Assembly (NCBI GenBank): GCA_022729575.1
Contig: DZAL01000038.1
Coordinates: 1 to 37,763 of the forward strand
Source of the DNA: Thiomargarita sp.
GTDB taxonomy: Bacteria > Pseudomonadota > Gammaproteobacteria > Beggiatoales > Beggiatoaceae
Reading direction: 5' to 3'
Length of the DNA stretch: 37,763 nucleotides
In this document: piece by piece, positions 16,607 through 25,135 of the stretch
How the letters are laid out: every line of letters begins with the position of its first letter
Numbering within the stretch: position 1 is the stretch's first letter
Position numbers and translations under genes: made by a program
Notes under the pieces: generated by a model
Told to the model about the DNA's origin: nothing
The model's database searches: none
What the model saw: only the letters and a program-made list of their open reading frames with translations

Positions 16607-18922
16607 ATGTCATTGCGTTATTTATTTTTGCTTCTCCCCAGTATATACCTGATTCCTCACTACAGTGCCGCGGAGGTGGTATTAGACGGCACTTTAGGGC
16701 ATAGTGGAGCGTTGCCTGGTCCTGATTTTAAAATAACTGAGGCCGAAGGACAACAATGGGGAGAAAATTTGTTCCAGAGTTTTCGTGAGTTTAATCTGCA
16801 AGTCGGTGAAAGTGCGACTTTTTCCGGACCAGATAGCGTGAAACATGTCATTAGTCGAGTGACCGGGGGAACTCGTTCAATCATTGAGGGCACCTTGCGT
16901 TCTACTATGCCAAATGCCGATATGTACTTCCTGAATCCCGCCGGCATTTGGTTTGGGGAAAAAGCTAGATTAGATGTCAAAGGAGCTTTTCATGCCAGTA
17001 CCGCGGATACCTTACGTTTAGGAAGCGACGGCCAATTTAATGCCGCGCAACCGGCACTCAGTTTACTCTCAGTAGCCCCTCCCAGTGCCTTTGGTTTTTT
17101 AACCAATACCCCGGCGGCGATTCAGGTCAAAGACAGTAAATTATCGGTGTCTGAGGCAAAAACTTTATCACTGGTAGGAGGCGACTTAAACTTGCAAGGC
17201 TCCTTTGCCGCCCCGGCCGGAGTTAAACTGTCGGCAAAATTTGGGCAAATTAATCTGGTCAGTGTAGCCTCCTCTGGAGAAGTTATACCTACTTCACAGG
17301 GATTGGATTTGAGTATGGGAACGCGAGGAGGCACCCTGGTGGCCAACAAGACTACCATTGGTACTGCTTTTACGGGTAGTAGCCAAGGAAACAATGATGT
17401 TTCTAGCGGTGATATTTTTATTCGTGCGGAGCGTTTAGAGTTAACCGATAGTTTAGTGTGGGGGAGCCGCAATGAACATCGCGCCGGGTTGATCGATATA
17501 CAAGCTAAAGACCTCACGTTGCAAACTTCTTCCATAAATATGACCGCTAACGAGGCCGACACCAGTGGTATTATCAGAATACAGGCCGATCAACTCAGGC
17601 TATTAACGGCGGCAAAAATCATAAACCGGTCGGCGGTGATCCAGGGAATGGGCGATGGAGGATTAATCGAACTAAACATAGCGGATACTTTGACGATGTC
17701 CGGCGGCAGTGAAATTTGGAACAGTTCACTCGGCGGTCGTCACGCGGGCAATATTCGAATCGAGGCTCGTCGAATGAACTTAACAGAAGGTGCCACGATA
17801 TGGAGTCAGCCATTTAATACCGGAGACGGTGGTGCCATGGTGTTCAAGGTGACAGATGAGTTGAACTTGTCAAACGGGAGTGGCATTATTGGCGGAGTAT
17901 GGAGTCAAGAAGCCAGTGACCATAACGCCACTAATATTCAAATCGAAACGGGTCGACTGGTACTTGATGACAAATCTTTCATTCTTAATGGCACCTTTGG
18001 TGGCAGAAATGCCGGTGCTATCAAAATTACCGTAGGTGACCGGTTAACTTTGTCAAACAGCGTCATTTTTTCCGGTGGTCAGACTGATCGCACTGATTTG
18101 GAAAAAATAGGTAATTCTGGCGATATTGAAATTACGGCTGCTAATCTGACACTACAGCAAGGCGCTCTGATTAGTTGTACCAATGAAAAAGGAGGTCAAG
18201 CTGGAAAACTCGAAATACAGGTCAGTCAATTGTTGCTGCAGGAAGGAGCCAGCATTGAAAGTGCCACCAACGGCAGTGGTCAGGGAGGACCTATCACGAT
18301 CAAAGTGGCAGATACGTTGACCGTCGCTGGCGACACCGATTCCTTCACGGCTATTCGTAGCAATTCGTCAGCCCTGACCGAAGCCGGTAACGCCGGTGAG
18401 ATTAAGATACAAGCTAACACGATAAAGATCACTAAAAATGGTGGCCTCAGCACTTCTGCCAAAAACGCCGCCGGTGGTAATATTACTCTCACTACGCCGT
18501 TTTTACTTTATGTGCAACAAGGTAAAATTTATACCGAGGTCAAAGGGGGAGAAGGTAATGGTGGTAATATCACCCTCCAGCAACCTATTTTCGTTATCTT
18601 AGACGGCGCGGAAATTATTACCAAAGCTAAACGCGGTTTTGGTGGCAATATTATTATTGACTCTAAACAATTTTTGGCCCCAGCCGATAGTAAAAATGTG
18701 TTAGATGCCTCTTCGGATATTATAGAGCGATCGGGGAAAATTGTGATTACCGCCCCCACCAATGATTTAAAGGGGACGCTCATTATCTTGCCCAGTAAAA
18801 TCGATGCCGAGTTATCGTTACAATGTAGTCGTCGGCCGGTGGGAAAAATAAGTGACCTTGTCATTAAAGCGATGCAATCATTATCTGCACCGCCACCGGA
18901 AGCTTTGAAAACTTCCCCCTGA
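16607..18922 (+). CDS. TpsA-type exoprotein with filamentous haemagglutinin N-terminal secretion domain
   Basis: The 771-residue protein has a signal peptide (1-22) and a TPS domain. EVVLDGTLG (23-31) and the NPAGIWFGEKARLDVKGAFH segment (about 104-123) match the haemagglutination-activity domain recognised by TpsB outer-membrane pores. The rest is a repetitive beta-helix with recurring LTLS.GS, GG.I.I and AG.I.I turns. It ends in a basic tail with one Cys (LQCSRRPVG). Such proteins are secreted to the cell surface or outside and serve in adhesion. No TpsB gene is in the window. The TPR-CHAT protease downstream recalls TPS-CHAT neighbourhoods in cyanobacteria and sulfur bacteria. Confidence 0.9.
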   Translation: MSLRYLFLLLPSIYLIPHYSAAEVVLDGTLGHSGALPGPDFKITEAEGQQWGENLFQSFREFNLQVGESATFSGPDSVKHVISRVTGGTRSIIEGTLRSTMPNADMYFLNPAGIWFGEKARLDVKGAFHASTADTLRLGSDGQFNAAQPALSLLSVAPPSAFGFLTNTPAAIQVKDSKLSVSEAKTLSLVGGDLNLQGSFAAPAGVKLSAKFGQINLVSVASSGEVIPTSQGLDLSMGTRGGTLVANKTTIGTAFTGSSQGNNDVSSGDIFIRAERLELTDSLVWGSRNEHRAGLIDIQAKDLTLQTSSINMTANEADTSGIIRIQADQLRLLTAAKIINRSAVIQGMGDGGLIELNIADTLTMSGGSEIWNSSLGGRHAGNIRIEARRMNLTEGATIWSQPFNTGDGGAMVFKVTDELNLSNGSGIIGGVWSQEASDHNATNIQIETGRLVLDDKSFILNGTFGGRNAGAIKITVGDRLTLSNSVIFSGGQTDRTDLEKIGNSGDIEITAANLTLQQGALISCTNEKGGQAGKLEIQVSQLLLQEGASIESATNGSGQGGPITIKVADTLTVAGDTDSFTAIRSNSSALTEAGNAGEIKIQANTIKITKNGGLSTSAKNAAGGNITLTTPFLLYVQQGKIYTEVKGGEGNGGNITLQQPIFVILDGAEIITKAKRGFGGNIIIDSKQFLAPADSKNVLDASSDIIERSGKIVITAPTNDLKGTLIILPSKIDAELSLQCSRRPVGKISDLVIKAMQSLSAPPPEALKTSP

Positions 18923-19227
18923 CCTGTCTCTCTCTCTCTCTCTGGGATTGGAGTCCAAAGCTTCAACTGTGGACGAAATTGCTCAAAGTGAGACGGCATT
19001 GCCAAATCCGAAGATTTGGACTCCAATGCCATAACATTTCTTATGCCATAACGTTTCTTAACTTAACGGCATTGAGGAGCCGGGGTAAGGGCCAATGCCA
19101 TTAAGTTAAGCCTGCCAAAAAAACCTTGAGGGTCTAAAACCAGACCTTCAAGGTTAAAACCTGACCGGGGGATTCCTTAAGTGGGGGTAAGGGCAACCAG
19201 AATCTAATCTAACAGAGAATACAATTA
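18923..19227. repeat. 305-base gap of decayed palindromic repeats
   Basis: A (TC)n run (about 18926-18942) is followed by TTGGAGTCCAAAGCTTC and its inverted partner AAGATTTGGACTCCAA (to 19024). Next comes GTTTCTTAACTTAACGGCATTG, then GCCATTAAGTTAAG with an ACCTTGAGGGTCT/AGACCTTCAAGGT hairpin, related to the element at 8421-8521. It looks like nested, partly deleted copies. No gene is seen. Confidence 0.65.
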
Positions 19228-19935
19228 ATGTTAACACCAACCTTAAAATACCAAATCTGGTCTCTGGGCTTAATTGCCAGTTTTTGTATAGAATCAGCCA
19301 TCGCCTGTGGTGATAACCAGGTAACGGTTATTAAGAGTAACGCTAAATTATACCCGCTAAATACCTGTTTAGCTCCAAATAGCCAGTGCCACAAATTAGC
19401 CACCGGTGAACAAATCACTTTGCAAGCAAAAGGAGGTAATCCTTATATCTTGACTTATTCACGACTAGAAGAGATAAAATGTAACCTTAAACAGTTGATA
19501 GAAACCTTAATTAAATTAGCTAGTAGTGGTCGTAGCTTATCTGACTATTGTCAAGCACCTGAGCAAATAAACCCCGTGCTTGATTCCGACTTTTGTTTTG
19601 AATCCTCAAACGGATTAAAACTGTGTCGTACTGATACCAGCCGTACTGAAACTCTGTCAATTGAGGATTCCGAAGTTAACAAGCCCAAAGTTGACAAGCC
19701 CTACCGCGACAATTGGTTGGCTGGTGGAAATAAAGAAATTCCCTGGCCCTTGGATAAATTGCCCATTCGAGATGATGTAGCGTACCAGATCACTTTGTCC
19801 GGTAAGAGTAACGAGATCACTTTCCACGAAATACCGTCGCTTCTACCTAACTCCTCTAAAGGCATTCTGATGGCGACCAAAAACTGTCTGCGACAAGCCA
19901 ATGAAATAATGTTTAAGCCGCCAGAGGAGCACTAA
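19228..19935 (+). CDS. Exported Cys-containing protein of unknown function
   Basis: The 235-residue protein has a signal peptide (cut near ESAIA/C or slightly earlier) and eight or so Cys residues in its mature part (for example CGDNQ, NTCLAPNSQCH, IKCNL, DYCQ, DFCFES, KLCRT, KNCLR). This suggests disulfides in the periplasm. The first 70 mature residues (VTVIKSNAKLYPLN...ATGEQITLQAKGG) look like a small beta domain such as SH3b or FecR-like, which is weak. I do not recognise the family. It lies between the TpsA and CHAT genes on the same strand. The gap to each is 305 and 272 bases of repeats, so co-transcription is uncertain. Confidence 0.7.
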   Translation: MLTPTLKYQIWSLGLIASFCIESAIACGDNQVTVIKSNAKLYPLNTCLAPNSQCHKLATGEQITLQAKGGNPYILTYSRLEEIKCNLKQLIETLIKLASSGRSLSDYCQAPEQINPVLDSDFCFESSNGLKLCRTDTSRTETLSIEDSEVNKPKVDKPYRDNWLAGGNKEIPWPLDKLPIRDDVAYQITLSGKSNEITFHEIPSLLPNSSKGILMATKNCLRQANEIMFKPPEEH

Positions 19936-19958
19936 ATTTCACTCCCCCGCCTGAATCC

Positions 19959-20114
19959 CTACTCTATGCACACAAGTAGGTTTCTTCTCGTTCCCACGCG
20001 CCAGCGTCCCTTTCCCGCAACGCTGGCGCGTTGCTCACGGCATTCCCACGCTGGCGCGTGGGAACGAGATAACTAGATAAATCAATATGTTGCAAAGTTG
20101 TGTGCATAGAGTAG
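19959..20114. mobile_element. 156-bp MITE with perfect 17-bp ends CTACTCTATGCACACAA
   Basis: Ends CTACTCTATGCACACAA (19959-19975) and TTGTGTGCATAGAGTAG (20098-20114) are exact complements. Inside is a palindromic repeat with TCTCGTTCCCACGCGCCAGC and its complement around 19986-20070. That repeat type also occurs at 23534-23708, where another element is inserted in it. The CHAT gene starts 93 bases later. Confidence 0.85.
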
Positions 20115-20207
20115 CCGTGTACGGGAGGACAGGGGGTGATACGGTTTTTGTGAAATGGTTATTTATCGTACATACATATATGAATATTACTATAGTTCAA
20201 AACTACC

Positions 20208-22475
20208 ATGAAAATAGCTTGGTTACTCTTGACCACCATCATGGCCATTACTGGCCTTACCGTTAGCTTTGCCGAAGAGACCCCGTTACCATTTCATTCA
20301 TCAGTAACGACCATTGAATCTTTAATTAAACTCAGTGATGAGCATCGTATTAACGGTAAAGAAGCGTGTGCTAAATCAGAAGCCGATGAAGCGGTAAATC
20401 TTGCTCGTTTGCTCAACCCGCCTTCCCCTCTTCTCCTAGCCAAGGCGTTAAATACGCAAGGTAACAATCGATTAGTCGCCAAAGATTATCTCAACGCTGT
20501 GACCACTTACCAGGAAGCTCTACGGTGGTTGTCACCGCTCGCCCAACCGCAACTCCAGGCCCACATTTTGATAAATATTGCCCAACTGTGGACCGATGTG
20601 AATCAAGCGGGAGATGATGCCCAGAAACAACAACTTTACCAAAACGATGAAACCATACTGTTACACCAGGCTACCCAAGCTCTACAAACTGCACTAGCCG
20701 CGACTCGCAATTTACCCGAGGCTCAACTAGAAGACAAAGCCCGCGGCTTGATTCATCTCAGTCAACTCGCTAAACTGATTCAAACCGAATTTACTATCAC
20801 TGACCCATCACTGAAATTAATACGTTATCAGGCTTTACGGGAAGTCAGCGACCTGGATGACCAAAAGTATCGTCGCTGGGTAAGTTATGCCAACGGTTAT
20901 TTGGGGGAGCTGTATCAAGCCGACCAACGTTACCTGGAAGCAATACAATTAACTCGGCAAGCGATATTTTTGGCTCAAGCCGCGTCACTAGAGGAGATTT
21001 ATCTGTGGCAGCGACAGTTAGGGCAATTATGGCTGGCTCAAGGTCGGGTGAATGAGGCCATTCGCGCTTATCAACAAGCGATAGCACAGTTGAAAGACTT
21101 GCGTCCCTGGTTGACCGCTACTAATTATAAAAGCCTCTCAAAATCATTTAATGAAACTCCAGCCGGTCAGGTATATTTAGAATTGATTGAATTACTGTTG
21201 CAGCAAGCTAAACAATCATCGCCAGTGGTCGATACACAGTGTCAAAGCTACCTATTGAAAGCTCAACTCATAGTGGAGCAGTTCCGGGAAGTGGAATTAG
21301 AAAATTATTTCCAGGACGAGTGTCTGCGTAGCCATGAACCAGAGAATAAGGAGATTTCGTCAACCGCGATAAATAGTTGTACCATCACTCCACCCAAGAC
21401 GACGTTAAAATCGTTTCCTGGGACTGCGGTATTATACCCCATCATATTTTCTGAACATTTGGAATTATTGCTACAGTTGCCTAATGATAACCGAATTATT
21501 TTTACGGTACCGGTTCAGCGAAAGACCATAGAAAAAGCCGTCAAACCATTCAAAAATTATTTAACCAAAAAACCGCCGGCGGTGGCGCCAATGGAAAAAT
21601 TATTGCCGGTGGCGCAAAAACTTTATGATTGGCTAATTCGCCCGGTGGAAACCCACTTGGCCTTGGCTCAAGTAGAAACTTTGATGGTCATTCCGGATGG
21701 TTTATTACGGTCAATTTCGTGGGCGGCGTTACATGATGGAACAGGCTACTTGATTGAAAAATATGCGTTGGCGACGGCACCTAATTTGACGTTAATTCAT
21801 CCTGAATCGAGGACGCAAACTAAGATTGACAAGACTTTTTTACTCAATGGGTTATCTGCTCCACCCACAGGAGAGTCATTGCCCTCAGTAAAGGACGAAA
21901 TTGAAGCCATTGAAAAACTATATCCAGTAGAAAAATTATTTGACCAAGAGTTTACCAGAGAAACTTTCCGCAACAAATTGCAAGAACGCCCTTATTCGGT
22001 GATCCATATTGCTTCTCATGGTAAGTTTGAGAGTAATCCCGAAGAGAGTTTTCTAATGACCCATCATGGAAATTTAAACTTGAAAGATTTAAAGCAAATC
22101 GGACAATGGGGAAGTTATCGCACCCAGCCAGTAGATTTATTAACTTTGAGTGCGTGTGAAACTGGCAAGGGAAATGATAAAGCGGCTTTAGGTTTGTCAG
22201 GAATTGCGGTGAAAGCAGGTGTCAAAAGTGCGGTAGCTAGTTTATGGGTGGTCAATGATTCATCTACTTGTTATCTGATGGAAGCGTTTTATCGTCAATT
22301 ATCGAACAATAATCCTAAATTGTCTCTGGCTAAAGTGTTACAATTAGCACAATGGCAATTGTTAAAGGGCACCGCGTGGCCAAAGTCATCTCCTTGTGGC
22401 GATGGTGGACTAAGAGAGAACTATAAACATCCTGGCTATTGGGCGGCATTTATTTTGATTGGGAATTGGTTATAA
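20208..22475 (+). CDS. Exported TPR-CHAT protease (caspase-like)
   Basis: The 755 residues have a signal peptide (1-22), TPR-like repeats (about 34-340) and a C-terminal CHAT domain (about 400-755). The caspase-type catalytic pair is visible: His604 in IHIASHG and Cys650 in LSACETG. The family's GLSGIAVKAGVKSAVASLW and YWAAFILIG segments are intact, so it should be an active Cys protease. CHAT proteins can be cytoplasmic effectors (as in Craspase TPR-CHAT), but this one is predicted to be exported. With the secreted TpsA upstream, a role in processing or sensing surface proteins is possible. That is inference. Confidence 0.9.
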   Translation: MKIAWLLLTTIMAITGLTVSFAEETPLPFHSSVTTIESLIKLSDEHRINGKEACAKSEADEAVNLARLLNPPSPLLLAKALNTQGNNRLVAKDYLNAVTTYQEALRWLSPLAQPQLQAHILINIAQLWTDVNQAGDDAQKQQLYQNDETILLHQATQALQTALAATRNLPEAQLEDKARGLIHLSQLAKLIQTEFTITDPSLKLIRYQALREVSDLDDQKYRRWVSYANGYLGELYQADQRYLEAIQLTRQAIFLAQAASLEEIYLWQRQLGQLWLAQGRVNEAIRAYQQAIAQLKDLRPWLTATNYKSLSKSFNETPAGQVYLELIELLLQQAKQSSPVVDTQCQSYLLKAQLIVEQFREVELENYFQDECLRSHEPENKEISSTAINSCTITPPKTTLKSFPGTAVLYPIIFSEHLELLLQLPNDNRIIFTVPVQRKTIEKAVKPFKNYLTKKPPAVAPMEKLLPVAQKLYDWLIRPVETHLALAQVETLMVIPDGLLRSISWAALHDGTGYLIEKYALATAPNLTLIHPESRTQTKIDKTFLLNGLSAPPTGESLPSVKDEIEAIEKLYPVEKLFDQEFTRETFRNKLQERPYSVIHIASHGKFESNPEESFLMTHHGNLNLKDLKQIGQWGSYRTQPVDLLTLSACETGKGNDKAALGLSGIAVKAGVKSAVASLWVVNDSSTCYLMEAFYRQLSNNNPKLSLAKVLQLAQWQLLKGTAWPKSSPCGDGGLRENYKHPGYWAAFILIGNWL

Positions 22476-22655
22476 ATTTTGGGTAATAATGCGGTCAGGA
22501 CTGGTAGTCCTCAAAGGCAATGAATGGTGGATAGATACGTTCGTCAAGGTTTGGTCTAAGCGTTTTGTAAATCATGAGGGTTCTCCTTAATTAACTCGGG
22601 GTCCTGGGTGGTAAATCATCTCATTTCGAGGCGGCGCGTTAGAACGAGATGACAC

Positions 22656-22967
22656 TTATTGGGCAATTACTCTGGCCAATTCTTGTTTGGAAATACCTAA
22701 CACCAACAAGGAACGAACTAATAAATCCAAAGAAATGGAACGCTCGTCAGATTCCAAATTAGTTAGGTCGGAGGGGCTTTCATTAAGTAATTTAGCCACT
22801 TGATGGGGAGTCAAGTGCCGTTGTTGACAGCGTTGTTTTAACTGCTGATGGAGGACGAGTTTTAATTCCAAATAGGTGGCTTCAGCAGGAGTTAATTGTA
22901 AAAACTCTGCTACGGTGCCCACTTTCCAACCTTGTTTAGATAATTTTTCGTGTTTATCTGGGTTCAT
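22656..22967 (-). CDS. XRE-family antitoxin, HigA-like
   Basis: The 103-residue protein has a helix-turn-helix (about 53-85: LTPHQVAKLLNESPSDLTNLES) and a helical N-terminal part. An AGGA ribosome site precedes its start. It follows the RelE/HigB-like toxin by 11 bases. Toxin-first order is typical of higBA. The protein would neutralise the toxin and repress the pair. Its N-terminal GWKVGTVAEFLQLTPAEATYLELKL matches the start of small XRE antitoxins in which the first helix precedes the DNA-binding part. Confidence 0.8.
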   Translation of the reverse strand: MNPDKHEKLSKQGWKVGTVAEFLQLTPAEATYLELKLVLHQQLKQRCQQRHLTPHQVAKLLNESPSDLTNLESDERSISLDLLVRSLLVLGISKQELARVIAQ

Positions 22968-22978
22968 TTCTAAAGTTC

Positions 22979-23305
22979 CTAATCGTCATAATGGACTAAC
23001 CGGCGCTGGCATTTTTCAATCATGGTTTGCGGCGTGTGGTTAGTTTTTTTTGGAAAGACCTCCAGAATGACTATAGCATCTGGGTCAATCCGATAAATAA
23101 TTCGCCAAGTGACCTGCAGGTCGTGGATTCGTAATTCATGACATCTTAATCCAATGGTCGGCATTGGGCGAGAGTGCGGTAGAGATAATAATTCTCCCTG
23201 TTGTAGTCTTCTCAATAATAATCCTGTTTCAATACGGGCGGCCCAAGAAAATGGTGGCGTTTTAATCTTACTCGCCAACCAGACTAGCGGTTTATCATGG
23301 TTCAT
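22979..23305 (-). CDS. RelE/ParE-superfamily toxin, HigB/Gp49-like
   Basis: The 108-residue basic protein shows the phage-derived Gp49/HigB pattern: PPFSWAARIETGLLLRRLQQGE, PMPTIGLRCHELRIHD, then the strands VTWRIIYRIDPDAIVILEVFPKK. HigB toxins cut mRNA on the ribosome. The XRE antitoxin gene directly follows. The start at 23305 is 22 bases from the left end of a GGTAGTCCC element, so the promoter may overlap that element. Confidence 0.8.
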   Translation of the reverse strand: MNHDKPLVWLASKIKTPPFSWAARIETGLLLRRLQQGELLSLPHSRPMPTIGLRCHELRIHDLQVTWRIIYRIDPDAIVILEVFPKKTNHTPQTMIEKCQRRLVHYDD

Positions 23306-23326
23306 ATTGAAGTGATACCAAAGTTC

Positions 23327-23525
23327 GGTAGTCCCTCCAAACCAATGGAGGTGTTAAAATTCAAGGAGTTATCAAAGCTCAAAGTTTCCTAAACCTTTGA
23401 GGTTTAGGAAACTTAGAATCGCCGAGGTTTCCTCAACCTGTGGGGTTTAGGAAACCTAAAACTGGTAAGGTTTAGGAAAGTTAGCACCTGGATTTTAGTA
23501 CCTCCATTAGTTGGTAGGGACTACC
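23327..23525. mobile_element. Full-length GGTAGTCCC element with two family-D palindromes
   Basis: This 199-bp element begins GGTAGTCCCTCCAAACCAATGG and ends with ATTAGTTGGTAGGGACTACC. Palindromes lie at 23382-23414 (perfect, arm AAGTTTCCTAAACCT, centre TTG) and 23425-23457 (two mismatches, centre GTG), 10 bases apart. Arrangement equals that at 8593-8766, inverted. Confidence 0.9.
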
Positions 23526-23555
23526 CAAAGTTCTTCTCGTTCCTACGCGGGGCCT

Positions 23556-23684
23556 CACTGCCATTAAGCTAAGGTTGCGGCGTTGGAGTCCAAAGCTTCA
23601 GCTTTGGCAACGCCGTCTCACCTTAACCAGTCTCGTCCAAAGCTGAAGTTTTGGACTCCAACACTACCTAACTTAATGGCAATG
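23556..23684. mobile_element. CACTGCCATTAAG element nested inside a CTCGTTCCCACGC palindrome
   Basis: The element begins CACTGCCATTAAGCTAAGG and ends CTTAATGGCAATG. It contains two TCCAAAGCT(T)C hairpins of the GGAGTCC type. On its left lies TTCTCGTTCCTACGC (23534-23548) and on its right GCGTGGGAACGAGAA (23694-23708), complementary but for one base. The element at 8421-8521 also abuts the same right-hand sequence. Confidence 0.8.
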
Positions 23685-23777
23685 ACACGGGGGGCGTGGG
23701 AACGAGAAAAAATGTTAGTGAGGTGAGACCTACAGACGAAATCTAAACTTTAAACGACTAATGGTTTATTTAAAGGT

Positions 23778-24470
23778 TTAAATTTTTAAATTTTTCGCCG
23801 CAAATTCCCAATTCACCAAATGCTCCAAGACCGCATTCACATAATCAACTCGTTGGTTTTGGTAATCCAAATAATAAGCATGTTCCCATACATCAATGTT
23901 CAACAACGGCGTTACCCCCTTAGTCAAGGGCGTGTCAGCATTATCAGTCTGCCACACTTTGAGTTTTTCTCCTTCCTGCACTAACCACGCCCACCCACTG
24001 CCAAATTGCGTGAGAGCCGCTTTCTTCAATTCTTCCTTCAAAGCCTCAACACTACCAAAAGAGACTTCTATCAGCTTGGCCAATTCACCTTCTGGTTTGC
24101 CGCCTCCTTTGGGACGCAGACTTAACCAGTAAAAATTATGATTCCACACTTGCGCCGCATTGTGAAAAATATCCACTTTATCTGGTCCCGTAGGAGCCTT
24201 AATTATAGTTTCTAAAGAAGCTCCAACTAAATCAGATTGTGATAGCAATTTATTCAATTTATCCACATAACCCTGATGGTGTTTTCCATAATGAAAACTG
24301 ATGGTTTGTGCAGAAATATAAGGTGCCAACGCATCTCCTGGATAAGGCAACTTAGGCAATATCACTGATTCGGTTGCGTATACTTTATCAGGAAAGCCAA
24401 TATTTCCCAAAACCAAGGCGGCTGACCCAGCGGTTAGAGTAGAAAGAAATTGTCTTCTATTTACTTGCAT
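23778..24470 (-). CDS. sodB: Iron-type superoxide dismutase with Tat-like export signal
   Basis: It converts superoxide to oxygen and hydrogen peroxide. The 230 residues include an N-terminal NRRQFLS twin-Arg motif and a hydrophobic stretch, then a full Fe/Mn-SOD. Metal ligands are visible: His in HYGKHH, His in VWNHNFYW, and Asp and His in [10 protein letters not shown]. The Gln in [14 protein letters not shown] is typical of the iron form. I chose the ATG at 24470 because a GGAG site precedes it and the Arg pair then sits at the N terminus; an upstream ATG at 24521 would add 17 unlikely residues. Export would place it in the periplasm, unlike the usual cytoplasmic SodB. Confidence 0.92.
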   Translation of the reverse strand: MQVNRRQFLSTLTAGSAALVLGNIGFPDKVYATESVILPKLPYPGDALAPYISAQTISFHYGKHHQGYVDKLNKLLSQSDLVGASLETIIKAPTGPDKVDIFHNAAQVWNHNFYWLSLRPKGGGKPEGELAKLIEVSFGSVEALKEELKKAALTQFGSGWAWLVQEGEKLKVWQTDNADTPLTKGVTPLLNIDVWEHAYYLDYQNQRVDYVNAVLEHLVNWEFAAKNLKI

Positions 24471-24595
24471 ATTTCGATTCTCCGTTAAATAATGTGGTAC
24501 AAATAGCAGTGCAAATTTCAATTTGTTCTTTTAATGGTGACTTATTTCACAGATAATATCAAGTCTTGACTACTTAAAAATTACGAATATTGATA

Positions 24596-24919
24596 ATGAA
24601 TACCCAAAATTTAATTACCAATTTTGAAACTTTACTGGCCAAAGGTCAAGATAATGCCATGCTACGTTTGAGCTTAGGCCTGGCATATCTTAAAGAACAG
24701 CATTTAACTTTAGCGCTCCAACATTTAGCCAAAGCCCTAGAGTTAGACCCCAATTATTCAGCCGCTTGGAAAGGTTATGGCAAGGCGTTAGCTGAAAATC
24801 AACAAATTCCAGCCGCTATCGTGGCCTATCAAAAAGGAATTGAGGTGGCTTCCCAAAAAGGTGATCTCCAAGCAGTTAAGGAAATGACCGTATTTTTGAA
24901 GCGTCTGGAATCGCATTAG
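24596..24919 (+). CDS. Small TPR protein
   Basis: The 107-residue protein is made of two to three tetratricopeptide repeats (MLRLSLGLAYLKEQHLTLA, LDPNYSAAWKGYGKALAENQ, IPAAIVAYQKGIEVA). Such proteins are protein-binding scaffolds. It has no signal peptide, so it is probably cytoplasmic. ATG at 24596 was chosen over a TTG six bases upstream. It is divergent from the superoxide dismutase gene; a shared promoter region of 125 bases lies between them. The partner is unknown. Confidence 0.8.
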   Translation: MNTQNLITNFETLLAKGQDNAMLRLSLGLAYLKEQHLTLALQHLAKALELDPNYSAAWKGYGKALAENQQIPAAIVAYQKGIEVASQKGDLQAVKEMTVFLKRLESH

Positions 24920-25000
24920 ATTCTCCAATTTTTAAAATTTAGAACATCGGTAGTGATGCCATCTGGGTGAGAAGTTAGGACTGGCAGTCCTGATAGAATT

Positions 25001-25104
25001 AAGTACTGAAGCAGAAATTCGGCGGTATTTTCCCTCACCCCCGACCCCTCTCCCAGAGGGAGAGGGGCGAAAGAAAATACGGGAAAATTTATGCTTCAGT
25101 ACTT
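25001..25104. mobile_element. 104-bp MITE with AAGTACTGAAGCAGAAATT ends
   Basis: AAGTACTGAAGCAGAAATT (25001-25019) and AATTTATGCTTCAGTACTT (25086-25104) are complementary but for one base. It is a shorter copy of the element at 6789-6960 with one GC-rich arm missing. A truncated GGTAGTGATG end (24949) with one AGGACTGGCAGTCCT arm lies just to its left. Confidence 0.85.
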
Positions 25105-25135
25105 ATCACCAAATTGTATTACCACCGGAAAATCT

